A DNA stretch of 64,000 bases from Sphaeramia orbicularis (lineage: Eukaryota; Chordata; Actinopteri; Kurtiformes; Apogonidae), in NCBI RefSeq assembly GCF_902148855.1, contig NC_043964.1:26895285-26959284 (forward strand). Direction: 5' to 3'. Positions within the stretch are counted from its first letter, which is position 1. Each line of letters begins with the position of its first letter. Shown here piece after piece: positions 13,401 to 23,958 of the stretch. A program made the position numbers and the translations under genes. The notes under the pieces are model-generated. The model was not told where the DNA came from. It saw nothing but the letters and a program-made list of their open reading frames with translations, and made no database searches.

Positions 13401-14340
13401 TCTGATGGTCTGGGATGTGAATTAAAGACAATTAGATTACTTTAAGTTTAATAAAGTAATTTCATTTACTTCATTTATTATTGAGTTCATCATGGTGTTT
13501 GTTTACACTATCTGTTAATGGATTAATTTTCTTTAATTTAGTTTACTTATGCATACTTTCTTTCTGGTTTGGTTACTTTTTGGATCATTTTGTTGCTAAT
13601 TAGTTGATTATTTTGTTCATGTGGATTTGTCATTGCAAGAGCCAGATTAGTAGCAAGGAAACAAGAATGAAGGACTACTGTACCTCCTAAATAGTTCTTT
13701 GCATGTTGTCAAATTGTAGCTGTGGACTGTCACTTTAATCCAGTTCTCATTTTGTTATTGAAATGTTCTGGGCTGGGCATGACAGTGAGTCATAGGATTA
13801 TGACTCACTGTCATGGGTCCTTGCCTTAACATGTTATATTAACCCATAACGTACCATACGATATACTGTCCATGGAAGCAAGAAGTCTATTTATCCAATT
13901 ATTTCTTAAATGACTTTATTACCAAAACTGTTTTTCACCAAAAAATACAGCGGAGGGCGACAAAGAGACAAATAAAAATACTGCTACTGGTATATAAAGG
14001 ATAACAGGTTTAAAAAGTCACCCCTACACCTCTGAATAAAACTAAGACTACAGTTACATGATAAATAAATGGGTTTTAAAGGTGATTTGAGTGATGCTGA
14101 TGCTACAGTTCGCTGCTAACTGTAAACTAGCATTTAGCATTAACTTAACCATGTGTGGACATAAAACGAAGCGCTCAACAACATTAAATAAGTGACACAC
14201 ATCTAATGAACAGTAAAATGTATACAAGTTTGTTTTCAGTGGTGATAAACGGGCTTACGTTTGTAAAAAGAGACAGTTACGTACGTTAAAATTTCATTAA
14301 AGAAGTTTTCTCCAGTGTGTGTCTTGTTTTGGTCCGCCAT
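4455..14340 (-). CDS. tsen54: tRNA-splicing endonuclease subunit Sen54, complete
   Basis: Twelve coding exons, all with GT-AG borders and matching phases: 14285-14340, 13251-13409, 11927-11990, 11749-11832, 11557-11655, 9953-10005, 9699-9806, 8126-8588, 7372-7507, 5898-5958, 5535-5648 and 4455-4605. They sum to 1548 nt, 515 aa plus stop, close to human TSEN54 (about 526 aa). The start is the ATG in ATGGCGGACC. Residues about 60-140 form the Sen54 N-terminal domain ([42 protein letters not shown]), followed by [12 protein letters not shown]. The large exon 8 encodes the variable acidic and basic middle. The C-terminus has the conserved [17 protein letters not shown], part of the endonuclease-like fold. 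Sen54 is a structural subunit of the nuclear TSEN complex that cuts introns from pre-tRNA; SEN2 and SEN34 carry catalysis. No break is seen. Introns hold a hAT MITE, a foldback element and LINE tails. Confidence 0.94.
4704..5248 (-). mobile_element. piggyBac-type MITE (copy 2)
   Basis: This is the same family as 538-1058 in reverse orientation, sharing the block with GTGTAAAATGCAG, ATGACCCATTTGGACGTTCAG and the terminal GGTCTTTATGGG. The left end is eroded and follows a TTAA; the right flank has drifted to TTAC. It lies in the last intron of TSEN54. Confidence 0.8.
6259..6949. mobile_element. Foldback element of the GGCC-rich 'TCAAACTC' family, copy in TSEN54 intron
   Basis: The ends are a perfect 14-bp inverted repeat (CAGGTGTGTCAAAC). 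Inside, the first third is largely the reverse complement of the middle third (TTCAGGGGCCACATAC against GTATGTGGCCCCTGAA), so it can fold on itself. The right arm carries GGACCCTTTGGTGGGCC. The same family recurs at 21249, 21954, 29955, 45700, 47130, 53390 and 55995. It has no coding capacity; the superfamily is not certain, though hAT is plausible. Confidence 0.72.
7201..7318 (+). repeat. LINE 3' tail ending in (TTCTA)n
   Basis: A stretch with GTTCCTGCAACAGTGACAAA runs into eight tandem ATTCT units (about 7277-7317). A similar tail is found reversed at 61725-61790, which suggests the end of a LINE family with an ATTCT tail. Confidence 0.5.
7621..8040. other. TSEN54 intron 8, no recognised element
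   Basis: Intron sequence between exons 8 and 9. I see no repeat with clear ends and no conserved coding segment. Confidence 0.3.
8589..9690. other. TSEN54 intron 7, unannotated
   Basis: Apart from short pieces such as the TTTTTACCCCC motifs near 9215 and 9300, which may belong to an eroded MITE, I see nothing that can be named. Confidence 0.3.
10051..10917. mobile_element. hAT-type MITE with intact target duplication
   Basis: The ends are TAGGGATGCACTGATACC and its near-exact complement. Both flanks carry the same 8 bp, TTTGTAAA (10043-10050 and 10918-10925), the duplication length typical of hAT. The inner part repeats TACTTGTACTTGT. A LINE tail sits inside at 10206-10290. Confidence 0.88.
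10206..10290 (-). mobile_element. L2-type LINE 3' tail nested in the hAT MITE
   Basis: Seven AAT units, followed by ATTTTATTTATAGGCGCCTTT, is the reverse complement of a typical L2 end (…AAAGGCGCCTATAAATAAAAT(ATT)n). It is a severely 5'-truncated insertion. Confidence 0.6.
12003..13250. other. TSEN54 intron 2
   Basis: About 1.25 kb of AT-rich intron. No element with recognisable ends was found. Confidence 0.3.
13778..13815. repeat. Perfect 17-bp hairpin
   Basis: CATGACAGTGAGTCATA, a GGAT loop and the exact reverse complement form a perfect stem inside TSEN54 intron 1. It may be a decayed MITE core or a structured RNA element of the transcript. Confidence 0.7.
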
Positions 14341-14517
14341 GTTGGACAGCCTTCCGCCACCGCGGTGTCTGCTGGGTCCTGACGTCCGTCGGGTTTGGTA
14401 CCTGACGCAGCCAGCAGGGGGAGGTAGAGCACTCATGTTTTCAGTCTGTCACATTTTACTGCAGGAAATGATGAGAACTGAGCTTGTTTCAACAATTTTA
14501 AAAACTTCTGAAGGTTG

Positions 14518-15055
14518 AATCTACCGCAATGATTAAAAGTACAGCTGAAATCCTCATTTTGTCTGAGTAAACCTGCAGAAAATATTAAAAATGTCTGTTT
14601 ATTCCAGCTATCTTCTTGCATTTATCAAATTCATGTTTGATTCTACGAAGAAAAGATGCCACTACGTTGAACCGGCTTGACTCGACTCGGGTACCAGGTC
14701 CTATTCCTGGAGACCATTTCCAATACAGAATACTACTGACTTTACAGTACCTGGATGTCATAGCAATGTGGCGTGTTACTTCCGTGGCGTCTTTTTCGTA
14801 ATGGAAATGCAAAAAGGCAGGGACGAGTCGAGTCGAGCTGATACCACCTTGTGGAAACGACGGCAATAGAAAGACGTTCAAGTGAATACTTGCAGTGAAG
14901 ATGTCGAGAACATGACAGAAAATCTGAAAATGACCTCTTTGGTTGTGTAATGTAATAATTTGAGGTTTGAACAAACAAAACAGAGGATAAACATGAACTT
15001 ACAGTCAACATGTTGTGAAAAGTATTTGATTAAATTGAATTCATTTCAGAGCAGT
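14518..15055 (-). pseudogene. Pentraxin promoter and first exon, detached inverted fragment
   Basis: Read on the minus strand, this segment matches the 5' region of the intact pentraxin at 29380-29684: the blocks with TCATGTTTATCCTCTGTTTTG, TTCTGCAGGTTTACT and the start codon region align. The ATG is at 14555-14557 and gives MRISAVLLIIA, nearly the intact gene's MRISAVVLIIA, but homology then stops and an in-frame stop follows after a few codons. No other pentraxin exon lies downstream on this strand. It ends about 180 bp upstream of the TSEN54 start and points the same way. A 209-bp MITE is inserted within it. It is a fragment of a duplicated, inverted pentraxin gene. Confidence 0.8.
14657..14865. 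mobile_element. 209-bp MITE inside the pentraxin promoter fragment
   Basis: It begins TGCCACTACGTTGAACC and its complement end is TGCCGTCGTTTCCACAAGG; both arms run into GACTCGACTCG repeats. It is absent from the matching plus-strand copy at about 29520-29540, which marks it as an insertion. Flanks are only roughly repeated (6 of 8 bp), compatible with an old hAT event. Confidence 0.72.
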
Positions 15056-15194
15056 AGAGGGTATGCATTTACAGCATGTCCCCACCAGTCAATGCTCCTC
15101 TAAGTTGGACTGAGTGGCAAAAACCAACCTCGCTCAACATGATGGAGTGTTGCAGTAAATACAGCAAGAAAAATGTGGAATATGAAATGAAACT

Positions 15195-15335
15195 AGAAAA
15201 GCACTTAGAGAGCGCAGACCTCCGCCAAGGCAGATCACCCCCCCCCATCACCACCAAAATGTAATCATTTGTTCCTTGTGCCAGTATCAACATTTCCTGA
15301 AAATTTCATCCAAATCTGTCCATAACTTTTTGAGT
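15195..15335 (+). repeat. Interspersed repeat with 'GAGCGCAGACCTCCGCCAAG'
   Basis: It shares the same opening and the segment ATTTCATCCAAATCTGTCC with 63455-63775. The family is widespread in fish as far as I recall, but I cannot assign a class. Confidence 0.55.
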
Positions 15336-15336
15336 T

Positions 15337-16262
15337 AATAATAATAATAATAATAAACTTTATTTGTATAGCACCTTTCATACAGAAATTGTAGCCCAAA
15401 GTGCTTCACATTGATTGAAAAAAAAAATACAATATTAAAATACATTAAGATTTGATTAGAAACACAATAAAATAAAAATAAATATAAAAATAGCGCACAT
15501 TAAAATATTTGATTATGCATAGAATTTTTGAAGTGCAAGAAATAAGATAAAATTTGAGAGAAATACAATAAAATAAAAATAAAAGCAGCGCACATTAAAA
15601 TATTTGATTATGCATAGAATTTTTGAAGTGCAAGAAATAAGATGAAATTTGAAATACAATAAAATAAAAAAATAAAAACAGAAATACAATAAAATAAAAT
15701 AAAATTTAAAAAAAATAACACACATTCCTGGGTACTGAATTGTGACCCCATTTTTATCTCCTTTCAAAGGCTAATGAGAATAAAAATGTTTTTAATTTGG
15801 TTTTAAATATATTCAGTGAACTGGCTTCTCTAATGTCTTTTGGAATTGTATTCCATAACTTTGGTGCATAGTTAGTAAAGGCTGCGTCCCCCATTTTCTT
15901 TGTAATATTTCTGGGAGTCGCTAGTAAACCTGCGTTTGATGACCTCAGTGTTCTAGTTTGTACATAACTGATCAGTGAGTTTGCAATGTAACTTGGTCCG
16001 GTTTCATTTAGAGCTTTATACATGAGGAGTAGTATCTTAAAATCAATTCTGTAGGTTAGCGGTAGCCAGTGCAGGGAAACCAACACTGGAGTAATGTGCT
16101 CTCTCTTCTTGGTTTTGGTTAATAACCTAGCTGCAGAGTTCTGAATCAGCTGAAGTCTGTCTGTGCTGCTTTTTGGGAGACCTGTAAGGAGTGCATTACA
16201 GTAGTCCAGTCTGCTGGAGATAAAAGCATGGACCAGTTTTTCAGCATCCTTTCAATTTATAA
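15337..16262 (-). mobile_element. L2-clade LINE, 5'-truncated, reverse strand
   Basis: The minus strand encodes the end of an L2 reverse transcriptase: [63 protein letters not shown] and [10 protein letters not shown], with the last 110 residues open (15754-16086). It ends at 15337-15360 in an ATT-repeat tail. Part of the 3' UTR (15475-15700) is internally duplicated. It lies within the inverted pentraxin duplication and separates its two pieces. Confidence 0.85.
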
Positions 16263-16336
16263 CCGGCATTACTTTGGCTATGTTTCTGAGGTGGAAGAAT
16301 GACGTTTTAGAGAATGACGTTTTAGAGTTCTCTTGC

Positions 16337-16400
16337 TAACAAACAAACAAACAAACAAACAAACAAACAAACAAACAAACAAACAAACAAACAAACAAAC
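16337..16400. repeat. (AAAC)n microsatellite
   Basis: Sixteen uninterrupted AAAC units. Confidence 0.95.
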
Positions 16401-16759
16401 CTGGATGAAAATATAATTCAGGACAACTGGACTCAACATTGATCTGTACGTGCTACCAAAGAACAAGCGGTCCATGAACATTGGCACTTGGCCTGAAATT
16501 GCATATCCTTACATCCAGGGTGTAGGGGATCATTGCTCTTTTTACCTGAAACCAACAAATACACATGGTTTCATTAGTACTGACAACCAGGGTCCAAAAC
16601 TAGGGCAGAGAACCAGCTGATCCAAAGTCCATTTACAACAGACAGTGTACTGACCCAAGTGAATATTTATCTACTTGTACTTTTGATATTTAAGTACAGT
16701 TAATATCAAATACTTTATACAACACAGCTACAACTGTTTTGGATGAGCATGGGTACGAC

Positions 16760-17060
16760 TTTATTCTTGTAAGTTCTGATATTTTCCCACCTGTTTTTAA
16801 ATTATGACATTATTCTTGTAATATTATGGCTTTATTCTTGGAATATGATGACATTAATCTCATAAAACTATGCCATTATTTTTTGTTAAATTATGAGTTT
16901 TTCTGTGACTTTATTTTCATAATATTACAGCTATATTCTTGAATTATTACAACTTTATTCTCGTAAAATAGTGACTCTTTTTGTATTCAGCTTTATTTTC
17001 ATAAAATTACGGATTTTATCTGCATATTTTATGACTTCATTCTCTTAGTGACAAGTGTTT
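16760..17060. repeat. Degenerate minisatellite, about 25-bp unit
   Basis: Units around TTATTCTTGTAATATTATGAC recur roughly a dozen times with drift. Confidence 0.6.
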
Positions 17061-17579
17061 TTATTTTCTTATGTGGCCCTAATATGCCACCGTAGCTTTG
17101 TGCCCGAGTACCCCCTTATTTGTAAAACTGGGTCAGCCTCAGTTTAAGTTAGTTTATAGATCATGTAGGAGCACAAGGTTCAGAAACGCACAAATGAAGA
17201 CAAAAACCATGAAAGATGCTAATGAGCTTTACTAAGAAGTAACAATATGTAATTCAAGGTATGATTTTACCCATAAATACAGCATAAATTAATGTTATCT
17301 GACATGAAATGGGATCCACAAATCCAGGCAATAAAACCATCTGCTTCTCTTTTCTTTGGCTTTCGGTACCCTATAAGACGATAGCTCCAACTGCTTTTCA
17401 AACCTGTTCGTACAATCAGTTGTACAACAGCTCTTCCCCATTTTTATTGAATATTGTTTTTAAGTTTAAACAGTATTGCAGCCAAACCTGTCACTCATCT
17501 CCATCTTTCTGCCACTCGGTGGGCGTAACCGTGGTGACTTCCGCTAGTTGTGAGGTCACGTGCATACTGAGTTTCTGAC

Positions 17580-17800
17580 TTTATGCTTTTTTTTTTTATG
17601 AAGTCTTTGGATACCACTAAGAGTTTTATCAAGGACTTACTTAAGTCCATCAGTATTTATTAAAAACATTCAGTTTAATTTTAGGAAAAAAATACCTGCA
17701 TTGTACTGTTTTTCTTGTATAATTTCCAACTGCATAATTAAATCACAAAAAGGTAGTTTTTAAGTTTGATGACCTTAAACAAACTGTTTTCAGTTTGTAC
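17580..17800 (-). repeat. Second piece of the inverted pentraxin upstream duplication
   Basis: On the minus strand this aligns with 29110-29335: shared blocks include TTTTTGTGATTTAATT, GTCCTTGATAAAAC against TTTGATAAAACATTTAG, and GGTATCCAAAGACTTCATAA. It is colinear with the fragment at 14518-15055 but separated from it by 2.5 kb that includes an L2 insertion. Confidence 0.72.
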
Positions 17801-18348
17801 CAGGTCTTATACCATGTCTTTGCTGTAAAAACCATTGTCTGGATGGAGCATATACTGATCAAAAACCTGTTGATTCTTTTCACACTGATGTTTTTTTTCC
17901 AGATGTTCAAGCTGTTCATTCCGTAGACACTCATGCAGTCCCGTACTATCACCGATGCAGGCTTTGGACCTAAACACTGAGAACAAGTCGGTCCCTCCAC
18001 CCATGGAAAATCTGATTCTGAGGTCAGACCGATCAGAATATTTCACATTGTGATTGGTCTGACCTCAGATCAGTTTTCCACTTTGCCTCAGTCCATTTTA
18101 ATGAGCTTTGGTCCAGAGAAGACGGCAGTGTTTCTGGATCATGTTCACATTTGGCTTCTTCTTCACTTGACAGAGTTTTAACCTGTATTTGTAGATGTCA
18201 CAATTGTTTCTGGAAGTGTTCCTCCATGTTTCATCACAGAATCATGTCTGGTTTTAATGCAGTGTGGCCTGAGGACCTGAAGATCACCCACAGTGTTGAT
18301 GTTCTTGACCCTTTTCTACAGATTTTTTTAATCTTTACATCACATTAA

Positions 18349-18878
18349 CCCATAAAAACCCAAACATCCACCGTCGACCAGAAGCATTTACTGATCTAAA
18401 CTGTTGATCCACTAATCCTATTAATACATGTAAATAATTGGTGTAAAATGCAGTTTGTCATTTTTTCATGGTCATCAGTTATGACCCATTTGGACGTTCA
18501 GAGGCTTTGTAGTGAACGTGGAAACACTGTCATCTTCTACAGCATTGATTCGCCAGTAAAACCCATGGAGTTTGACCAATGACAGTGGATGGACACACTT
18601 GAATTATGTTCAGTTAATGATATATTTTACTGAAAAAGTCACTTTTTCTTCATTTTTTCTGTTTTTGAAAGAATAACCTTTGAATTTAATCTGAGCTTTT
18701 ATGAACATCTTCATGAACAGTCAATTAAACATAGGAAAATCGATGATTTTCACTGGAAAAAAATGCAATATTCAGAGGATATATTATAATAAATGGTGAT
18801 AAATCACTTAGGAAAGGTTAAATAGAGAAAAAAATTCATTTGGGAACTGCCACAAAAGTCACACTGGGTCCTTATGGG
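18349..18878 (-). mobile_element. piggyBac-type MITE (copy 3), best preserved ends
   Basis: It begins CCCATAAAAACCC and ends GGTCCTTATGGG, with TTAA on both sides (18345-18348, 18879-18882). It is 530 bp long, with no open frame of note. Confidence 0.88.
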
Positions 18879-18999
18879 TTAAGTACTGGCGCAAGGTATC
18901 ATATTCTATAAGGGCATTAGATAGATGATGTTACTGTTTACTTTACATCTAAATGAACATCAAAACTGGACCCAAAACATGTTAGCGAGAAACATCGAT

Positions 19000-19145
19000 A
19001 CACTGTGTTCTATTATTATTGTACTTTTTAATTCTTTTTGCATTTTTACATTTACTGTCTGACCAGAGCACCTGAACATTGTTTGTTGTTTTTAACAATG
19101 TTTTTAAACAATGACAATAAAGTTTTTATCTTATCTTATCTTAGC
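19000..19145 (+). mobile_element. LINE 3' tail with (TTATC)n
   Basis: Sequence with GACCAGAGCACCTGAAC, then ACAATGACAATAAAGTTTTTATC, ends in TTATC repeats. This looks like the end of a CR1/Rex-type LINE. Confidence 0.5.
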
Positions 19146-19740
19146 TTTCACTACCCAAATTCTAAAGAAGAGTGGGATGTTATGTAAAACGTAAATAAAA
19201 ACACTGACAATACTTATAATCAGATATTTCCCTAACTTGTTTGTTCTCAGTTACATCACTTGCAATGAACAAATACAGCCCAGATACTACAAATATGCTG
19301 TACATTCTATTCCTCACATTTTCTCAAAAGACATGTTAGATTATTATCTGAATGCATTTCAAAAGCATCTCAATTATTTTTGCAGAATTGTATGCCTTGC
19401 CAACAAAACAATGATGAATAAAGAGGATTCTATTGTGACTATATCAGTGAATATTATACACAACTAGAAATAAAGGAGATGGCAGGACAAAAGCCACATA
19501 GCCTAAAACTGTAACAAGATGTAATGTAATGAAAATACAAAACATATAACAAGGTGAAAATGCATATATCCTACTTTTAATACCAAACCTATTGTACATA
19601 ATAATTTCCCACCTTTCCATAGACTTTGATCCATTCGATTGCAGGAGAAAAACAAACACATTTCTTAATATGTGGACTCTGGCTCTTGTTTTGTTTGTCA
19701 GTATCATTCTGAAATCATTATGTAAACAGTTGAAAGACTT
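19146..19740. other. Upstream region of the first pentraxin
   Basis: AT-rich DNA with no recognised repeat. It should contain the distal promoter of the gene starting at 19907. Confidence 0.3.
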
Positions 19741-19984
19741 TTAAAGCGTCTGGGTCAGATGTTGAGTTTCTCCTACTGCTGAACAGTACGTATACACCTT
19801 TATGTCTTTGTAATTATATCTCTAAAACTTACATGTATTAAATGCATGGAAAAAATGTGGAATAATCAAATATTTTCACCATGTTGTGCAGGTTTATTCA
19901 GACAGAATGAGGCTCTCTGTGGTCGTTTTCCTCGTTGCCATCTCTGGGGCGCTGGCTGGTAATACTGGATGTTTACATTGTCTT

Positions 19985-20525
19985 TAAATGGAGAATACTG
20001 ACTTTTTCTCAGAATACTAACTTTAATCTCAGAATTCTGACTTTTTTCAGAATAATTCTTTAAAAAGTCAGAATTCTGAGACTGCAGACTTCTTAGAAAA
20101 AAAGTCCAAAAGTCAGAATTCAGAGAAAAAAGTCCACTGTTAATGCTGGATGTCTATATTGTCTTTAAATGGAGAATTCAGACTTTTTTCTCAGAATTCT
20201 GACTTTAATCATAGAATTCTGACTTTTTTTTTTTTCCCGCAGGATTCTGACTTTAATCTCAGAATTCTGACTTTATTCTCAGCATAATTTTTTTTTAAAA
20301 AGTCAGAATTATGAGATTAAAGTCAGATGAGAAAAAAAAAAAGTCAAAGTCAAAGAAGAGGAAAAAAAGTCAAAATTCTGACTTTTTTCCTCAGAATTCT
20401 GACTTTAATTTCAGAATTCTGACATTTTTCTCTGAATTCTGACTTTTTTCTCAGAATAATCATTTAAAAAGTCAGAATTCTGACTTTAATCTCAGAATTC
20501 TCACTTTTTTCTCAGAATAATAATA
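19985..20525. repeat. Self-complementary minisatellite in pentraxin copy 1 intron
   Basis: Units of CTCAGAATTCTGACTTT alternate in both orientations (AAAGTCAGAATTCTGAG), so the array can fold into hairpins at many registers. It includes a T-rich core and inverted blocks near 20060-20130 and 20290-20330. Confidence 0.85.
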
Positions 20526-21248
20526 AAAAAATATATATTGGACCTTATTATTATTTTTATTTTCCAGTGGCCTTAATCTTCTTCTCTAAAAAATAGTGGA
20601 AATAATTCAATACAAAAATTTGAATACATGGTGACTCCATGAAAAAAACACCCTGACATTTAAAGGGTTACAATATTTAAAAATGAATAGCATTTGATAT
20701 TGATAATTGAAGACCCTGGAGCTAAAAGTACTGACGTCACAAAAAAGTCTGTTAAAAATATTTATAGAGTGGACTTGGCTAAACAAATACAAAATGTTTA
20801 TATGCTCAACTTGAATTGTCGAAAAGTGTGACTTAAGCACCACGGTCTTCATTTAGGTCAAATGTAGGGGGAAAATTAGCTCAGTGCAAGTAGATTATAA
20901 GATTAACATATATGTTTTAAAGCTACCATATGAAAAGCATGTTTTTTGTCCTTATCGGTATGGGTGTGACTAATATTAGACCCAGCCCTAAAGGATGGCA
21001 TTAAAATGGACAAACCCTTGCTGTCATCCTACAGACAGATCCCTGATCTTTCCATCTGAGACCGACAACTCGTATGTGGAGCTGACCCCGAAGCGACCTT
21101 TGAACCTGCAGGCCTTCACCCTGTGCATGCGCGTGGCCACCGAGCTCAGCGGCAACCGTGAGATCATCCTGTTCGCCTACCGGACCACAAACGCAGATGA
21201 GCCTGAACTTTGTGGCGGGAGGCGGACGGCAGGTGACCCTTTAGCCCA

Positions 21249-21863
21249 CAGGTGTCAAACATGCGGCCTGGGGGCCAAAACTGGCCCGCCAAAGGTTCCA
21301 GTCTGGCCCGCGGGATGAATTTACAAAGTGCAAGTTAGGGCATCAAACTCAAAAATAATATTATAATAACCAATAAATAATGACAACACCATTTTTTTTC
21401 TCTTTGTTTTAGTGCAAAAAACTTAAATTATGAAAATGTTTACATGAACAAACTATCCTTTAACAATAAAATGTGAATAACCTGAACAACTATGAACAAC
21501 CTGAAATGTCTAAAGAAAATTAAGTGCAATTTTAACAATATTCTGCCTGTTACGGAATGTCTTGTGCCTTGTAGATCTGATCTGGAATGCATATGTATAA
21601 ATGACAAGTCAAGGCATAATATTGATCAAATTGTACTTATATGTCTTAAGAAATTTCATTTTTTTCCAGGTTATTCACACCCTTTTTTTTGGATAGTTTG
21701 TAAACATAAATATTGGCATAACTGACTGTCATTTTTTGCACTAAAAAAATTTGGAGCTGTCATTATTTATTGGCTATCATCCTATGATTTTACTGGTCCT
21801 GCCCACTTCAGATCAAATTGGGCTGAATGTGGCCCCCAAAAGAAAATGAGTTTGACAGCCCTG
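21249..21863. mobile_element. GGCC-rich foldback element, in pentraxin copy 1 intron 2
   Basis: It opens CAGGTGTCAAACATGCGGCC and closes GAGTTTGACAGCCCTG. The same family as 6259-6949, running the other way. It starts 17 bp after the exon 2 donor. Confidence 0.75.
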
Positions 21864-22149
21864 CTTTAGCCTGACCATTAAACAGATACTGAATACTTGT
21901 AAAGAAAAGTACTGATTCATTACACTGAAAGTTAAAGTTTGTTTATGTAGGCCACAGGTGTCAAACATGTGGCCCGGGGACCAAATCCGGCCCACCAAAG
22001 GGTCCAGTTTGGCCCCTGGGATGTTTTTGCCAAGTGCAAAAATTCCACAGTCTTGAATTGAATTAAGCAAAAAAAAAAAAAAAAAAAGAAAATTAGCTTG
22101 AATTAAGGAAAAAAATCTTGAATTAAGCCAAAATAAAAATCTTCAATTA

Positions 22150-23130
22150 AATCTATACCTACCGATGTGGCATTTCTCACAGCACTTAGTAAAAGTTTGA
22201 ACATGAACAACCCGCCTCCCTCCAAAGCCCCGCCCACTTCCCCTTGCCTGAGCTCTGATGCTCACCTCCTCTAACCTGATGCGCGCGGAGGAAGGTCCGG
22301 TCCGGAGGCAGGCCCGGTCCACTTCTGTGTGTCCGCAGACCCCTCCCTCAATAATCAGATGCATCATCCACCTGCCGCGGGCCCGCGGACCCTGTTCCAT
22401 CAGTAGACCCTGTATTTAAGGGTCTGGTCTGTGCGGTACTGGGTCAGGGTCTTCACTGCACCACGGAGATGAGGTGCCCAGGCGACGGGCGCGCGCACTG
22501 TGAACGCGTGGCCTCCGCGAATTTTTCCGTGGACATTTGAGGTTTCATAGTCCATACATTTATCATCCTACATAATCCTACACTGTGTGACACCATGTAC
22601 ATGTACCTGTATGAGTCCCACCGTCATAAAAGCTGAGCTTTGTGCAGACCTGTTCAGTCCAGTACAGCTGACTTCCGGACTTTTATCTCCATCCTTCATT
22701 CATCGGACTCCTGTTTGTTCTCCTAAGTTGTTGTTTCTGTTCATAAATCCGTTTATTCCCTTCCACATGAACATTTGAGTTCTGTCCATACACATCCTAG
22801 AAAGACTGTGGTCAGTAACAGGAGGAGCAGCGCGAGTGATGCGTCAGATTCAGAGGTACCTGTATAGGATGTGGAGACGGCGATAATGGACTGGATGCTG
22901 GACGGCCGTAATGGATGATTGACAAGAGGCTCAGCCAGGTTCGGCCAATTATTTTATTCGGACCGAATAAAATGATTGGTCAGACTTTTATCAGAAATAT
23001 AGGAGAATTAAACATTTTTGAGTTTCAATATCTGGTGGATTTCTTTTACATTTTAGTTTAACACACGCTTATTAGGAGCATTTTAAGATGACAAAAGAAA
23101 AGTGTAAAAATGCCACATCATACAGTATAG
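22150..23130. mobile_element. Probable non-autonomous DNA transposon, GC-rich core
   Basis: The ends are roughly inverted (GATGTGGCATTT near 22165 and AAATGCCACATC near 23110, then CTATAC/GTATAG at the edges). It interrupts the A-rich satellite. The core at 22200-22520 is GC-rich, in contrast to its AT-rich surroundings. No transposase is visible. Confidence 0.5.
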
Positions 23131-23640
23131 CTTTAAGTAAAAAAAAATAAATAAAAAATTCAGTTAAGCCAAACAAAAAAAAATCTTCAATTAAGTAAAA
23201 AAAAATCTTGAATTAAGCCAAAAAAATCTCAAATTTTGCAAAAAATCTTGAATTAAGCCAAAAAATCTTCTATTAAGTAAAAAAAAATCTTGAATTAAGC
23301 CAAAAAAGAATCTTCAATTAAGTAAAAAAAAAAGTCTCCAGTTAAGCCAAAAAAATCTCAAATTTAGCAAAAAATCTTCAATTAAGCCAAAAAAATCTAT
23401 CTTCAATCGAGTAAAAAAAAATCTTGAATTAAGCAAAAAAAAAAAAAAATCTTCAATTAAGCCAAAAAAAATCTTCAATTGAGTAAAAAAAAAAAAAAAA
23501 TCTTGAAATGAGCCCAAAAAAAAAAAAAAAAAATCTTCAATTAAGTAAAAAAAAAAATCTTGAATTAAGAAAAAAAAAAAATCTTCAATTAACTAAAAAA
23601 GTCTTCAATTAAGCCAAAAAAAAAAAAATTCTAGAATTAA
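23131..23640. repeat. A-rich minisatellite 'AATCTTGAATTAAGCCAAAA'
   Basis: About 20-bp units (TCTTCAATTAAG or TCTTGAATTAAGCC plus an A run) repeated some 20 times, with variable A-tract length. A few units also lie at 22055-22145 left of the insertion. Confidence 0.88.
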
Positions 23641-23922
23641 CAACTATTTTTTTTCCTTTGTTTTAGTGCAAAAAATAACATTAAATTATGAAAATATTTA
23701 CATTTACAAACTATCCTGAAACAATTAAATGTGAATAACCTAAACAAATATGAACAACCTGAAATGTCTAAAAGAAAATTAAGCACAATTTTAACGATTT
23801 TTAAGTGTTTAGTGTCTTTGTAGATCTGATCCATAATGCACATGTAGAAATGATAAGTTGAGGAATAATATTGTTAAAATTGCACTAAATTTTCTTATGT
23901 TTTTTAATTTCAGTTTTTTCAG

Positions 23923-23958
<36 letters not shown>

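Noticed and set aside
19985-20525. Possible structured RNA in pentraxin intron 1
   Set aside because: The hairpins come from a minisatellite that alternates orientation, which explains the folding without a functional RNA.
23131-23640. A regular array that could be taken for a CRISPR
   Set aside because: Repeats and 'spacers' are the same A-rich minisatellite; the DNA is eukaryotic.
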